This document shows positions 32,449 to 44,349 of a stretch of 64,000 nt of DNA, one piece after another; the first letter of the stretch is position 1; each line of letters opens with the position of its first letter. The translations under genes were made by a program, and so were the position numbers. The stretch is taken from the NCBI GenBank assembly GCA_039720395.1, contig CM077822.1, forward strand, positions 19,054,589 to 19,118,588, given 5' to 3'. This DNA is from Liquidambar formosana (lineage: Eukaryota; Streptophyta; Magnoliopsida; Saxifragales; Altingiaceae). The notes beneath the pieces were generated by a model. That model was not told the origin of the DNA. It did no database searches and saw only the letters and a list, made by a program, of their open reading frames with translations.

Positions 32449-33355
32449 AATGAGTTTCCTTTACTCTCTTCTCCTTTCCTCTCTCTCATTACAGTTTCTT
32501 TTCTCTCTCTCATTGTGGAACCTTGATCACCATTGAAATTTCATTTCATTCTAATTCTTCCTATTCCGGCCAAACAAATGAGCCATAAGAGATACTCATC
32601 GACACCTTCCTCCATCCTTATCATATACCAACTATATAATGAAGGTGTTGTCAATTAATTCCAATTAATGAAGCATGTCACTGATCGTCAAATAGGAATA
32701 TAGGCATGCTTATCAAACAAAGTAATCTTTCAAAATCGATAAGACTTATCGATCGATGCAATGGCTCACACTGTCACACTAGGAAAAATTCTTTCAATGA
32801 GCACTAGATGAGCCCTGCATTTAGGATGGTTAAAATAAGCCATGTTGTAAAGAGAAGATCACCCCATTACAACTCTGTTATTAGTTGAGCCAAGCAAAGC
32901 TAGGTTCCTCAACGCGGCTTGCTCCATCGATCATAGCAACTATTGTAGAGTATCTGATAGTATTGGACCGGGCACATTGGATGGAAAATGGTTATTGTTT
33001 GGATTTGTTTCCCAAATGACAATAGAAAACGGACATAAAGAAAAAATAATAATTTGTTGACTTTTAAAATGTGTGTCCCCCTCTGAAAATATGTGAAAGG
33101 TGACTTCCAGCGAAGGCACAATTGAAAATTGCCTGGATGGTTCCCAATTGAATTAAACTAAACTAGAGAACAGGGAGACTGGTGAGCTTTTAGACTACTA
33201 TTACTTTTCTGTCAAGTTGTGAAAGGTGAACCTTTTTTTATTCTATTTTATTTTTTTGAGGGTTTGTGTGAAAGGTGACTTCCAGCAAAGATTGGGAAAT
33301 TGCTGGGATGCTTCCTCATTGAATTAAACTAAACCAAAGAAAGAAAGGTGACTTA
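32449..33355. other. Another partial copy of the TNL 5' flank
   Basis: Resumes the flank sequence interrupted at 30952. It matches 955-1430 and carries two further promoter-proximal modules (about 33085-33190 and 33265-33330). No gene is seen. Confidence 0.6.
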
Positions 33356-33571
33356 GGCCATATTTGTTTAGCTGGAATAGAATGGATATATGGAACGGAA
33401 TTTCATTCTAATTCATTCCAAACAGTATGTTTGGATGAGGTAATTTGAATGAGAATGACATCAACAGTGTGTTTATAGAGCTATTTCAAATCCCTTTCCA
33501 TTTCATACTACTTTAAGCATACAATCAGATTTCATTCCCATTCATTCCATTCCAGCTAAACAAACATGGTC
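33356..33571. mobile_element. TIR MITE (GGCCATATTTGTTTAGC family)
   Basis: 216 bp. The ends GGCCATATTTGTTTAGCTGG and CCAGCTAAACAAACATGGTC are inverted complements, flanked by TA on both sides (33354-33355, 33572-33573). The interior is rich in CATTCC/GGAATG. Superfamily uncertain. Confidence 0.75.
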
Positions 33572-34341
33572 TAATAGTAGAACTCTAGAAGACCCTAGAC
33601 CTCTTCCTAACCTGTAGATGATCAATACCACAGTGTTACTATGGGCATCAACAACCATCTCACCACTGACATATCCATGCTTAAAAGATTTGACTTATAG
33701 CCGGAAACCTGAAAACAAAAAATGCTAGATCTTGTGTAGAAAGCCATATCAAAACTTTCATGGCTACATTATACTTTCACTAATGGCAGAAGTGTTAATT
33801 GGGTCTTCTACTCTCTCCGTAGTCTTTTTGGTGGGTATGTTTGATCAAATTATGTGAGAGTATGGACCCAATTATCTTTTATAACAAAATAATCATCTAC
33901 AATTTGAACCCATCACAAACTTTAAGGCCTCACTCGTTTGTTTTGTCGGAATCAGAGTCTCATATGTTTCAATGAGCACTAGATAAGCCCTGCATTTAGG
34001 ACCGTTAAAATGAGCCACATTGTGAGAGAAGTTCACCCCACTACAACTCTGTCATTAGTTGAGCACTTGAGCTGGCCAACCAAAACTCAGTTCTCAACTT
34101 TAAAAATATGTTAAAGTGACTTCCAGCAAAGACACAATTGGGAATTGCTTGGATGCTTCCTAATTGAATTAAAAACTAAACCAAAGTGAGAAAGGGGAGA
34201 CTGGTGAACTTTTATTATGGACTACTATTAATTCTACCTTGATGCATGTGTCCGTGTAGCACACTTTTGGGAGGGCTTAACTGATATTTCACACATTTTA
34301 AGGATGTTTAGTGGGCTATTCAAAAGGCCTTTTAAACAAAA
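33572..34341. other. TNL-B distal 5' flank
   Basis: Parallel to copy A 560-1660. Contains a promoter-proximal module at about 34108-34200. No gene is seen. Confidence 0.55.
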
Positions 34342-34608
34342 GGGTAAAATACAGAAAACTACCCTTAAATTTGGGGTAGGTTTCAGTTTATTATCCCTAA
34401 GTTTAAAAAGGGTCAATTAGGTATCCAAAATTTCAAATGTATTCAATTTGGGGTCTACCGTTTGGTCAACTAACGATGATTCAACCATTTGACCAATAAT
34501 TTTTAAAATATACCAACTTTGCCCTTGTCTTGTACATAAATAAGGGCCTCATAAGTAAGCAAGATTAGAATTTTTTTTTTTTTTTTTTAAAGGTAATGTT
34601 TTCATCTC

Positions 34609-35134
34609 TGATGCAGCGGAAATTACGCGGTCGAGACTAGCTCACCAAAAACAAACAAGCTTCCACCAATCTGTTGATTGTCGCAAGAATAATGCCAGAT
34701 AGTAGGCAACCACAATCAATATTCTCTCAAGAACACGAAAGTAGGAAAATAAAGGAGAACTCTCTCTCTCAATATTATTAATCTCATAAAATAATTAACT
34801 TAACACCATTTGCCATAAGGCTTACATCCCTTTATATAGAGAACTAATAAGAAAAACCTAGTTCTACTACAACAAGACAACCTAGTTTTACTAGAACAAT
34901 AAAACCTAATTCTACTTGAACAAGTAAGAAGAAAAACCTAGTTCTACTAGAACAAAACAACCTAGTTCTACTAGAACAAGATAATATCAAACTACCTAGG
35001 AAACAAATTAAATTAAAAGCAATAATTAAATAATAATAATAAAGACTCCTAAAATATCTAAATAAACTAGAATCTCGATTCAGCCGCAAGATGTCCAACA
35101 GCTCATGGTGCATATGCCGATGTAGTCTGCATCA
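34609..35134 (-). mobile_element. Solo LTR nested in the MULE
   Basis: 526 bp from TGATGCAGCGG to GTCTGCATCA, flanked by ATCTC (34604-34608, 35135-35139). No internal retroelement region is present, so it is a solo LTR left by recombination. The minus strand reads CTCTATATAAAGGGATG, a TATA context that suggests minus orientation. A minisatellite of CCTAGTTCTACTAGAACAA-like units spans about 34856-34982. Confidence 0.85.
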
Positions 35135-35249
35135 ATCTCTCTCTCTCTTGTTTTAGTTCCTTGAAAAAAAAAAATTTCTTTCGATAAAGCACACTTTTTA
35201 TATGGAATATATATTGTGTACATATTTTTTTCCTTCAATGTGTAGCATC

Positions 35250-35357
35250 ATGGCATCAAGTTCATCACAGTCAAGCCGAACCTTGCGCCGTCAAAGGACA
35301 ATTGTGACTCGTAAATCAAGAATTGTTGAAGAAGTTGTTGATCCAAATTGTTATTGA
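35250..35357 (+). CDS. 35-aa Ser-rich ORF inside the MULE
   Basis: Starts MASSSSQSSRTLRRQR and ends EEVVDPNCY-stop. It lies between the solo LTR and the right TIR. It may be a fragment of a captured host exon or of an old element gene. The N-terminal style recalls plant GRF-type zinc-finger proteins, but the zinc-binding part is absent and this is a guess. Expression is unknown. Confidence 0.25.
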   Translation: MASSSSQSSRTLRRQRTIVTRKSRIVEEVVDPNCY

Positions 35358-36129
35358 TAAAACGACGTGGTTTAAGTGAAGGGCAGTAACGTCAATTTGA
35401 TGCCAGCCATTAACGGTGTTAATCAACAAACTGTTTAGGTACCAAATTGACTCCTTTTAAACTTGGGAGTACCAAATCGAAACCTACCCCAAACTTGGGG
35501 GTAGTTTTTTGCATTTTACCCTAAACAAAATGATTTTTATAAGAAGTCATTTTAACAGGAAGTTAGTGTGAATAGCTTTGGGAATTGAAGTGCTGATTGT
35601 GAAAAGGTAAAAACCTCTTCAAGTGATCTTCTAATTTTAATGCAAAATTAAAGGACTTCTAAAATGTGTGGTCACCCAACACCAAACAGAAGGCTTGCTG
35701 CTTTTCATCTTATGTAGAATTCTGGAAGCCCAGCCATTCCAACAGACAAAAAATGTACCAATACTAGACCTCGTCCTACACCCATCAATGAGTCTATTAC
35801 CAATAGCATTATGTTACTTTGTGCATCAACAACCATCTCACCACGAACATATCCAAGCAAAAAAATGATTGGCTTATACCTAGAAACCTGGTGGCTAAAA
35901 ATGCTATACTTTTCGCAGAAAACCATTATCAAACATTCTTGGAACTAAATTGACGACATTATACATTCCGCGGTGGCAGAAGTGAAATAGGTCTTCCATT
36001 GTCTCCATGCTCTCTTTGATGGGTAGGTTTAATAGTATGTGAGAATGGGGACCCAATTGTCTTTTACAAACAATAGCTAGCCCAAAATCCCAAAATTACT
36101 TGCCGTTGGATGGGACCACAGACATACTT

Positions 36130-36297
36130 GAGAGAGTCTTTCATGTAACTGTGACACGTCCACGTGGTGACACTAACCATTAGGAATCAAATAAAGTAGG
36201 ATTATGAGGCTAAAAACTATTCTAATAATTTCATTTTATTTGGCTTTCACCCATGACACCACATTAGCCGTGTCACAGTTACATACAGGTTTTTCTC
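36130..36297. mobile_element. 168-bp MITE with 9-bp TSD, TNL-B only
   Basis: Both termini contain TGTAACTGTGACACG in inverted orientation (left end GAGAGAGTCTTTC, right end complement of GAGAAAAACCTG). Flanks are GACATACTT (36121-36129) and GACATAATT (36298-36306). Copy A near 8306 has the empty site. It sits about 300 bp upstream of the TNL-B start codon. Confidence 0.88.
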
Positions 36298-36598
36298 GAC
36301 ATAATTATCAAGCAAAGCAACTAATCAATCCCATTTTGCAAGTGCCTCTGCACCTTCTCTTTTTCAACTTTAATTAAAAATATGTGAGAGGTGGCGACTT
36401 CCAGCAAAGGCACATGCAATTGGAAATTGCTTGGATGCTTCCATAGTCGAATTAAACTAAACTAAACCAAAGAGAGAAAGGGGAGACGACTATTAATTCT
36501 GTCTGTTTGAGAGTCTGATTTTCTCTCTGCTAAGGTATTTTTCTCTTCTTCAACCAAAACTCTCTTCTTTTTGTAATTTTTCGATCCATTTGCTTCCC

Positions 36599-37116
36599 AT
36601 GACCACCCAACATCCCTCTTCTTCTTCTTCTTCTTCTGCTTCGGCGGCCTCTAAATGGATTTACGATGTCTTTGTGAGTTTCCGAGGCGAAGACACACGC
36701 AAGACCTTCACCGACCATCTCTGCGAGGCATTGAAACAGAAAGGAATTCATACCTTCAAAGACGATGAAAAGCTTGAGAGAGGAAAAGAAATTTCGCCAG
36801 GCCTCCTAAGAGCAATTGAAGAATCGAGGTTTTCTCTGATCGTTCTGTCAAACAACTATGCTTCTTCAACATGGTGCTTGGAGGAACTTGTGAAGATCCT
36901 TGAGTGCAAAGAGACTAGAGGACAGACGGTTTTTCCCATTTTCTACAACGTGGATCCGTCAGAAGTAAGAAAGCAGACGGGGAGTTTCGCGAAGGCGTTT
37001 GCTAAATACAAAGAAGAACATTTCGAGGAGAAGGTTGAGAAGGTGCACAGGTGGAGGGCGGCTCTGACGGAGGTGGCCAATTTATCTGGTTGGGATTTAC
37101 GCAATATTGCAGATGG
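36599..37116 (+). CDS. TNL-B exon 1 (TIR domain)
   Basis: ATG 36599 (MTTQHPSSSSSSS); an upstream frame extension has no ATG. It has YDVFVSFRGEDTRKTF, H40 in FTDHL, WCLEEL with E96, FYNVDPSEVRKQTG and LTEVANLSGWDLRNIADG. The donor is GATGG before GTATAT, leaving phase 2. Retaining intron 1 would end translation six codons later (stop 37133-37135), giving a TIR-only product of about 178 aa. Very similar to 8988-9496. Confidence 0.92.
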
Positions 37117-40100
37117 GTATATAGTTTTCAACTGAAATCATATCTCTATTTCTTCCCTTTTTTTTCTTTTAATTAACAATTAAGAATATCTCACACATTA
37201 TTCCCACCCCAATCTAATCTCAAACGATCCATTTGAAATCTCTTGTATCCATACACACAATGATAATTACTTTATCCGTTCTTAATTGACAGTCACTTTT
37301 GATTAAAACATTTTTCAGGAAAACCTATTAAATGCTTTTTTTTTTTTTTTTTTTTTATAAGAATGAAATCATTTCAAACTTCTCATCATATATAAACTTG
37401 ACCCCAGTCTTTTTTTTTTTTTGTTTTCTTATCAAAAAAAAAATCTTTCACATTAACATATATGTTTTAATATTCTAGTTTTACCCTCAAATGTACAAAC
37501 ATTAGAAAAAGATAAAATACTTATGAGAAATGGTATTTTAGGAAATTAAATCAAAAGAAGCATTGACTTTTTGAATGGTACTAATTTTGGAACATCCCAA
37601 AAAGAAAAGGAGTTCAATAAAATATAAATGAAGGGAGCATGAGTTTTAAATTAAAATCTCTCTTGCTTACTATAATGTAGACAAGTTTTCATCTTGAGTA
37701 TAGAAATATTTCCATGGGTGGTAGTTAGGCCAGCTATGCTCTATTTATTTGTCTATTTTTTATTTTATCTTATTTATACAAATAAAGAAGTTTAAACTCC
37801 TAATTTATCCTAATTCTATTATTTACTCCACACTCCCTCACCACTAGACTAGCCCTAGTGACTCAGATCAACTATCTATTACGTGATGATCTGGATTTTT
37901 GTTTGGCAAAACGAAACTTGTATGCACCCCTCTAGTATTCTCCGCACAATCTCTTATGTGCACATGCATGCCATATTGTCATTAAAGACAAAGTACCCTT
38001 GTCTGATAGGTCAAAGATTATAAGAAATCAATTTTATTTGATAACCTCAAAGAATGGATCAATGGTTCCTCAAACTTGCGTCTCAAGAAATAGGTCTTGG
38101 ATTCAACTTTTAACTATTTCTTAGGGTTACCCATTAGTTGGGTTTATCGTTGGTGTTAAATAACACCCCAAGTGGACCATGACTTTACCACTTTTTCAAA
38201 TAATTAGTTAAATAAAAAATTTGGAAATCCCTATTGGCAAAACAGAAAAGGAAAAAAAAATTATATTTGATGAGTTTTAAACTTTTAATGGTCTCATCTG
38301 TTATTCTGTTAACAGTTAACCTATTTAACAGTCTCATCTAGCTAGATATTTATTTTTTTCTCGAAATTTTTAAAATTGCTTCACCATTCTTGGAATTTAA
38401 TACAATATCAATACAGTTATGGTGCACACATATCATTACGTACCCAAAAAGAAAAACTGTCAGTCACATCCCTGTATACCCTGTAATATAAATATATCTC
38501 ACATGTATAAGTTAATCTGCTGTGTGTCTAGAATTCATCACATCTCATGCATACTCATTTTACTAGAGCACATATAGTCCATATACTAACTATACTATTA
38601 CCACCTTAATTAATATTTACAGTACAACCTTCTAAACATTGTTCAAGGCAACAAAAATTATAACATAACTAGATTAGTACACTTGCTCCACAAAAGGTCC
38701 TCCCTCTTGTTATTCTGTCACTCTCCTTATCCTGAAAATGTTATTTACATAACATATAAACTTTCTTGCTTAGTGAGAATCTCATGTTCTCATAACCCAA
38801 TTTAATCACAGCACAATGGAACAACTAATTCATATCACAGTTTCTTTTCTCAATTAATTTTCATATTGTGGCACATTATCTCTTGAAAATTTATCATAAA
38901 CAAAATACATATACCTGAGTTGTTGTTTTATCTCACAACTTGCAAAACACATATAAAAATAACATGAACATGCCCTCTTGCCGTACATGCGCATTATTGA
39001 TAACACACAGGATTACTTGCTTACTTGCTGTACATGCGTATTATCTCAGTCACAGCACATACGTCTACTTGTAGTATGTGTATATAGATTACAGCCTACT
39101 TGCTTAATAATATTGTATATTAGTGCACTAACTGAGGAATATTCTCAATCCCGGCTGTCCCCATCATCAACAACAATATCGCAATATATATAAAGAATGA
39201 AATCATTTCAAACTTCTCATCATATATAAATCTTTATGTGCCACAACATGATATGAATTTATCTAAAAATCATTTATTCATAAATTATAGCATTTTCTAA
39301 CACAACATTTAATCAATTATGTACCTCAACATGCTACTAATATAAATTCCAGTTCTCAGACCCTTCGTTTACTTCCACAAGTACATAAATATTGCTAAAT
39401 CATTTTCAAGCACCCCATTTGAGTTTCATTCTTATGAAATGATAATTAGAAGTTTATCCATTAAATTTAAGAGGTGTAGTGACATTTTACTAAAACATGA
39501 GAAATTAGAAGTTTAAGAAAATACCGGGCCAAATATAATTTGAATAAAACTTTTACAAGTTTGTTTAATCAATATCATAGTATTCCAGAGTTATTTTGGT
39601 TCAAACAAATCTCAAATCAATGATCATTACACTTTCTTTTTCCGACAACTAGGGGTAAATTAGTCTTTTTACTAAACAAGGTCAAAAATAGAAATATGGG
39701 AAGGATACATGATTTAAATAATATTCGTCCTCAAATCTATTACATATTATAATTAAGAGTTATGCTGACATCATCATTGTGATGACATGGCTTCTTAATA
39801 AGCCTTCCCTCCAAATTCTTGCATTCTGCTCATTTTTGGGCCCACACCATGATGTCAGTAACTCTCTTTCCTTTCTTTTTTTTTTTTTTTTTTTTTGGGT
39901 GTTTTCTTCTCTTCCTCGTACGCACTCCCTTCTCTCTTTCTCTCTTCTTCTTTTTTTTCCCCTTTTCAAATTTCAAACATGAAAACACACCTCTCCCTTT
40001 AATTCCAAGATTCAAATAGCCCTTCTCTTCTAACCTCCCCTCCTTTCTTTTTCTTTTCACCGCCCGACTCTTACGTCTTCTACTCTTACCATGATTCTGA

Positions 40101-43100
40101 TTCGTTTTCTACTACCGATTACGACCACAATGGCCTACCATCACCGGAGGGATGAGGACATCGTCAACTTTCGTGGCAGATTTAGGTTCACATGCGTGTT
40201 ATAGAGGCGTCTTCGACGGCATCGGCAACCATGAAACCAGATCCGGCGAGATAAGCCTCAAATTCAGCAAGATCAACTTCCTCAACATCCCGACATTAGG
40301 AGAAGGCGATCTAAGTTGTAGCAGTAGTCGATGGTGGTGATTCTCACCAGACATGAAGATCTAAACTCCTTCGACCCACCGTTGTTTGTGATCTCTCCGC
40401 CGGTGATGAAATGGTGTGGGTTCTCTACCATTCATTCTGTGACTCACTTTTTCTCTCATCTGTGAAATGGCGAGGAAGAGGAGAGAGAGAAATAGAAGAA
40501 GATGGAAGAGGAGAAGGGGGAGATAAAGGAAGAGAGAAAGTGACAGAGAGAGTGTAACTGTAGAGAAAGAAAAAAAGAGGAGGAAGAGAAAGAATGACTG
40601 AGAGTGTGACGGTGGAGAGGAAAAAACAAAAGAGAAGGAAAAAAAAAAAAAAAAAAAAGAAGGGAGGCGTGAGCAGCACATATCTATCTTTCCCCTATCC
40701 ATTCTTCCCCACCTTTGTTTTTCTTCCCAGCCTTCCTCTCCCTCTTCTTTTCACCTATCCCTTCCTTTCTTTTTTTTTTTTTTTTTTTTTTTCTTCCTTT
40801 CCCCCTGTACAACCTTCTTTCTTATTCCTCTAATATAAGTTGTCGAAAGAATAATTTTGACTATAGGATCAACACTGAAGGGTTGTTTGGAAAATTTGAA
40901 AACCTGACCACTTAAGTTTAACCATTTTTTTTTTAATTTCACATTGATTGTTAAATCTCTTTTTCCTAATAATCCTGTTTAACTAGATCGAGAGAAAATA
41001 ATAGCATTTTTGGTACTTATATAAGTATTTTAAATGAAGTTACTGTTTGATTCCCGCGCATCGCGCAGGTCCATTCTAGTTTACTTATAAATCCTTGTAT
41101 AAATACAGTATGCTTTGAAAATAGTTCTAGTCCAAATGGATTAAAACCAAAGGTAAATAAGACTTATTTTGGTGAACAAGGGTATAATGGTCTTTTCACC
41201 TAACCAGGGTAAAAATTCAGTGCTCATGAATTTCAACTAAACTAAATTAGGGTGTAGTACTCTTTAAGAAGGAGGCCTACGATTCAAGTTGGATCAAAAT
41301 CCGGTTTAATTTGAAAGTTTTATGCCCATTTAAAATCGATTATGGAAATTATACTTCATAAACAACGCATTTTTTTAAAAACCTAGTTTCTCAGTATTTA
41401 AACAGAAAAATACTACCTGAAATAATTATTTTATTTATTTTTATAAATTTTGTATCAAATAAAACTCGAGTCAAAATGGGTTACAGTAAACCAAATCGGG
41501 TCACATCGGTCACCTACTGTTCTTCTTCTCCCTTATTTCTCCTGATTTTCTGTTGTGTTTTATGAATTTTTCAGCAACTTTGAAAATTCTCTAAGGTTCA
41601 TTTCTCAATCAAAGTTCACGAATTTGGCGTCTATGGAAAGCTCTCAACATCTAGTATTTTTTAAAGGGGAGGGATTCATTTACACCCAGTGTAAAGCTTT
41701 TTACTCTTATACCCCTCAATATATTTTTGTGAGAATAATATTTCGTCAATCTAACTGTTGGATTAGGTTCTCTATTCATGCACATCATGCATGCCAATTT
41801 TCAAGTAAATCGGATATCAGGAAGTATGTCATTCATAGAGTGCCCCAAATTATAATTTTATTTATAAAAAGAAATGTAAGTTTACAGATCAAATGTTTTA
41901 TGATATCCAATTTATTTGAAATTTGGCATGCCTGACGTGCATGAATAGAGTACTTAATCCAATGTTGGATTGGTAAAATATTATTCCCACAAAAAAATAT
42001 TAAGGGGTGTAAGAGTAAAAAATTTTACACCAGGTGTAAACAGATCTCTTCCCCTTTTTAAAAATTACTAACCATGAGCTAGAGTCAGCAAAATTTATCG
42101 AAATTGACGAAAACCCCGTTTTTGTTTTTTAATTATTTATACTAATATACTTGGTGCCTGTTTGGGATAGCTTCAACTTTTACTATTAAGCAAAATCAGA
42201 AGCTATTAGTAGTAGAAGAGAATCATGCATGCATTTGGAAACTGTATTTCAAAAGTGATCTTGCTGCCATAAGTGATTTTTCTTCTGTTTGGCAAGAACA
42301 TCTATTGAAGCTATTATAACCTTGAAATGACAATATTGCCATCACTTGTTCATAATCGGAGTAATAATTTTTATCTTCACAATACAAGTTTTACTGTAAA
42401 AAATTTAAAGTAAAATTTTCATGGGTTTAAATCAACTCCAACAAAAGATATTAAATTTTTAAGTTTTGGGAAGCCATGGATGAATTCTTGAGCTTCCCAA
42501 ATCCTAACTAAATGTCATTAATAATTCAAATTGCACATGTACATCACAATAACACAGGATGTGAACCTCTCCTAAATCACCAGTTTTTTTGGTTTGATTT
42601 CGAATTTTCAATCTCACCTTCTCGGTTCCTCTTTCTCTTTCCAAAAGTCTCCAAAGGTGCTCTCTCTATCTTTTTTCTTCCTTCTCTATTCTACTATGTC
42701 CGAAAATACAGAGTTTCTCCCTCTCTTTCACACACACACACACACACACATGTATTTATATATACACACATCAAAAGGGGAGGAAACAGTGCTCGGTGCC
42801 TCATGCACCACCGTTTTCTCCCTCAAATCCACCTCTTGTTGCCATAGCAGGAATCATATCGAATTTTTTTTTCTTCAATTGCCACATGTATATAATTAAA
42901 GGAAAAATTAGCAATGACCCCATTTAAAGAATGATTTTAACAATTACCACATCAAAAGATTCATTAATCCCTTAGCCCACATTTGAGTATTCTATCTAAT
43001 TAATCTATATTGATTATATTAATTAACTCAAATTTTAGGTGTTATATAAGATATATAAATATATATATATACACACATACAGGTCATTACACTCTCTCTC

Positions 43101-44314
43101 ACTATAAACACTATATAAGTTGTTATAATTAATGGTTGTACTCTTCAAGCTGAGTTGACTTTAAATACATTTAATGTACTAAGGAAGAATGACATATTGG
43201 TGGGTCAAAATAAAATTAATTCCAAATAAAGGGTCAAATCTTCTTTATTCCATTGAAAATGATAATAATAGACTTTAATCCCCAAAAGATGGCATCTATC
43301 ATCTACCATTTTATATATAATACCCATATTTCCCTTTTTACTTTTTATTTTATTTATTTTTCTATCCCACCTAAATGCCCTTCTCACATTAAAGTATTAA
43401 ACCCATCCCTTCTCTCTTAATCTAAAACTCTCAAAACATAATTCAAAAAGATCAATCAAATATTTGTCTTTCAACTAAAATAATACTCCGTAATAATCTA
43501 CACACTTAGATTTGGAAAAGGTTTTTATTTTTTATTTTCTCTGGTGGTTGAATGACATTTTTGTAAATGGTAGTTTCCAATCCCCTACAAATAATAATAA
43601 ATGGAGAACCACTTTTTTTTTTTTTTTTTCTCTTTCTCAACAAAGAAAAGAAATATTAGAGTTAAGTTTTATTTAATAAGGAGAGAGGAGAATGGTTTGA
43701 CAGGATTGGGGTGGAGCAAAAAAAAAAAAAAGGTTTACTAAAATGGTATAATGGACATTTGACCCTAAAACCCTTTTTTTTTTTTTTTGAATTATAATTC
43801 ATTATTGCCACTTTAAATGGAATAGAAGAGTTTTAGCCCTTTTTTTTTAGGATTACTTTTATTTTGACCCATCATTTCATCATTTTCCCATGTACTAATG
43901 AGGATCCATCTGGTAGTATGTTTTGATCCTTTTAGTCATGGTGAGTAACCTTTAAACTTGGAATTTCATGCAAGTCATTTTTTTTCTACAACATAATCCC
44001 ACATTACTAGCATAAAGCAACAATGAACCAATGACCTTTCTGCAACAGTACGTTTGTACAAATCACCCATGCCTCTCTCCCTTTAGTTAAGAGCAAACTC
44101 CACCAGCATAATATGTCCAATCTCCAACTTCGACATTTTTTGATATCACAATCTCACAAAGCCTAGCTCATTCCCAAATCTGGATTCCAAGTAAAATTAC
44201 AGGTCAAAGGCGGCAATGAGTCGTAACCTATCCATTCTCACAAATTAACCAAACAAGATTGGTGCTTCAATATATGTTAAAATAACATTAAAACAATAGA
44301 AGATTTTTTTTTTT

Positions 44315-44349
<35 letters not shown>

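Larger units (their letters stand above)
34342..35521. mobile_element. Long-TIR Mutator-like element (MULE), non-autonomous
   Basis: TIRs of about 100 bp start GGGTAAAATACAGAAAACTA and end with the complement of GGGTAAAATGCAAAAAACTA. They are flanked by a perfect 9-bp duplication TAAACAAAA (34333-34341, 35522-35530), as expected for MULEs. The copy-A site near 1655 lacks it. A solo LTR (34609-35134) has inserted inside, and a small ORF lies at 35250. Confidence 0.9.

Noticed and set aside
40361..40833. Several overlapping F/L/S- and K-rich frames on both strands
   Set aside because: Low-complexity pyrimidine/purine tracts inside the Helitron; not protein-like.
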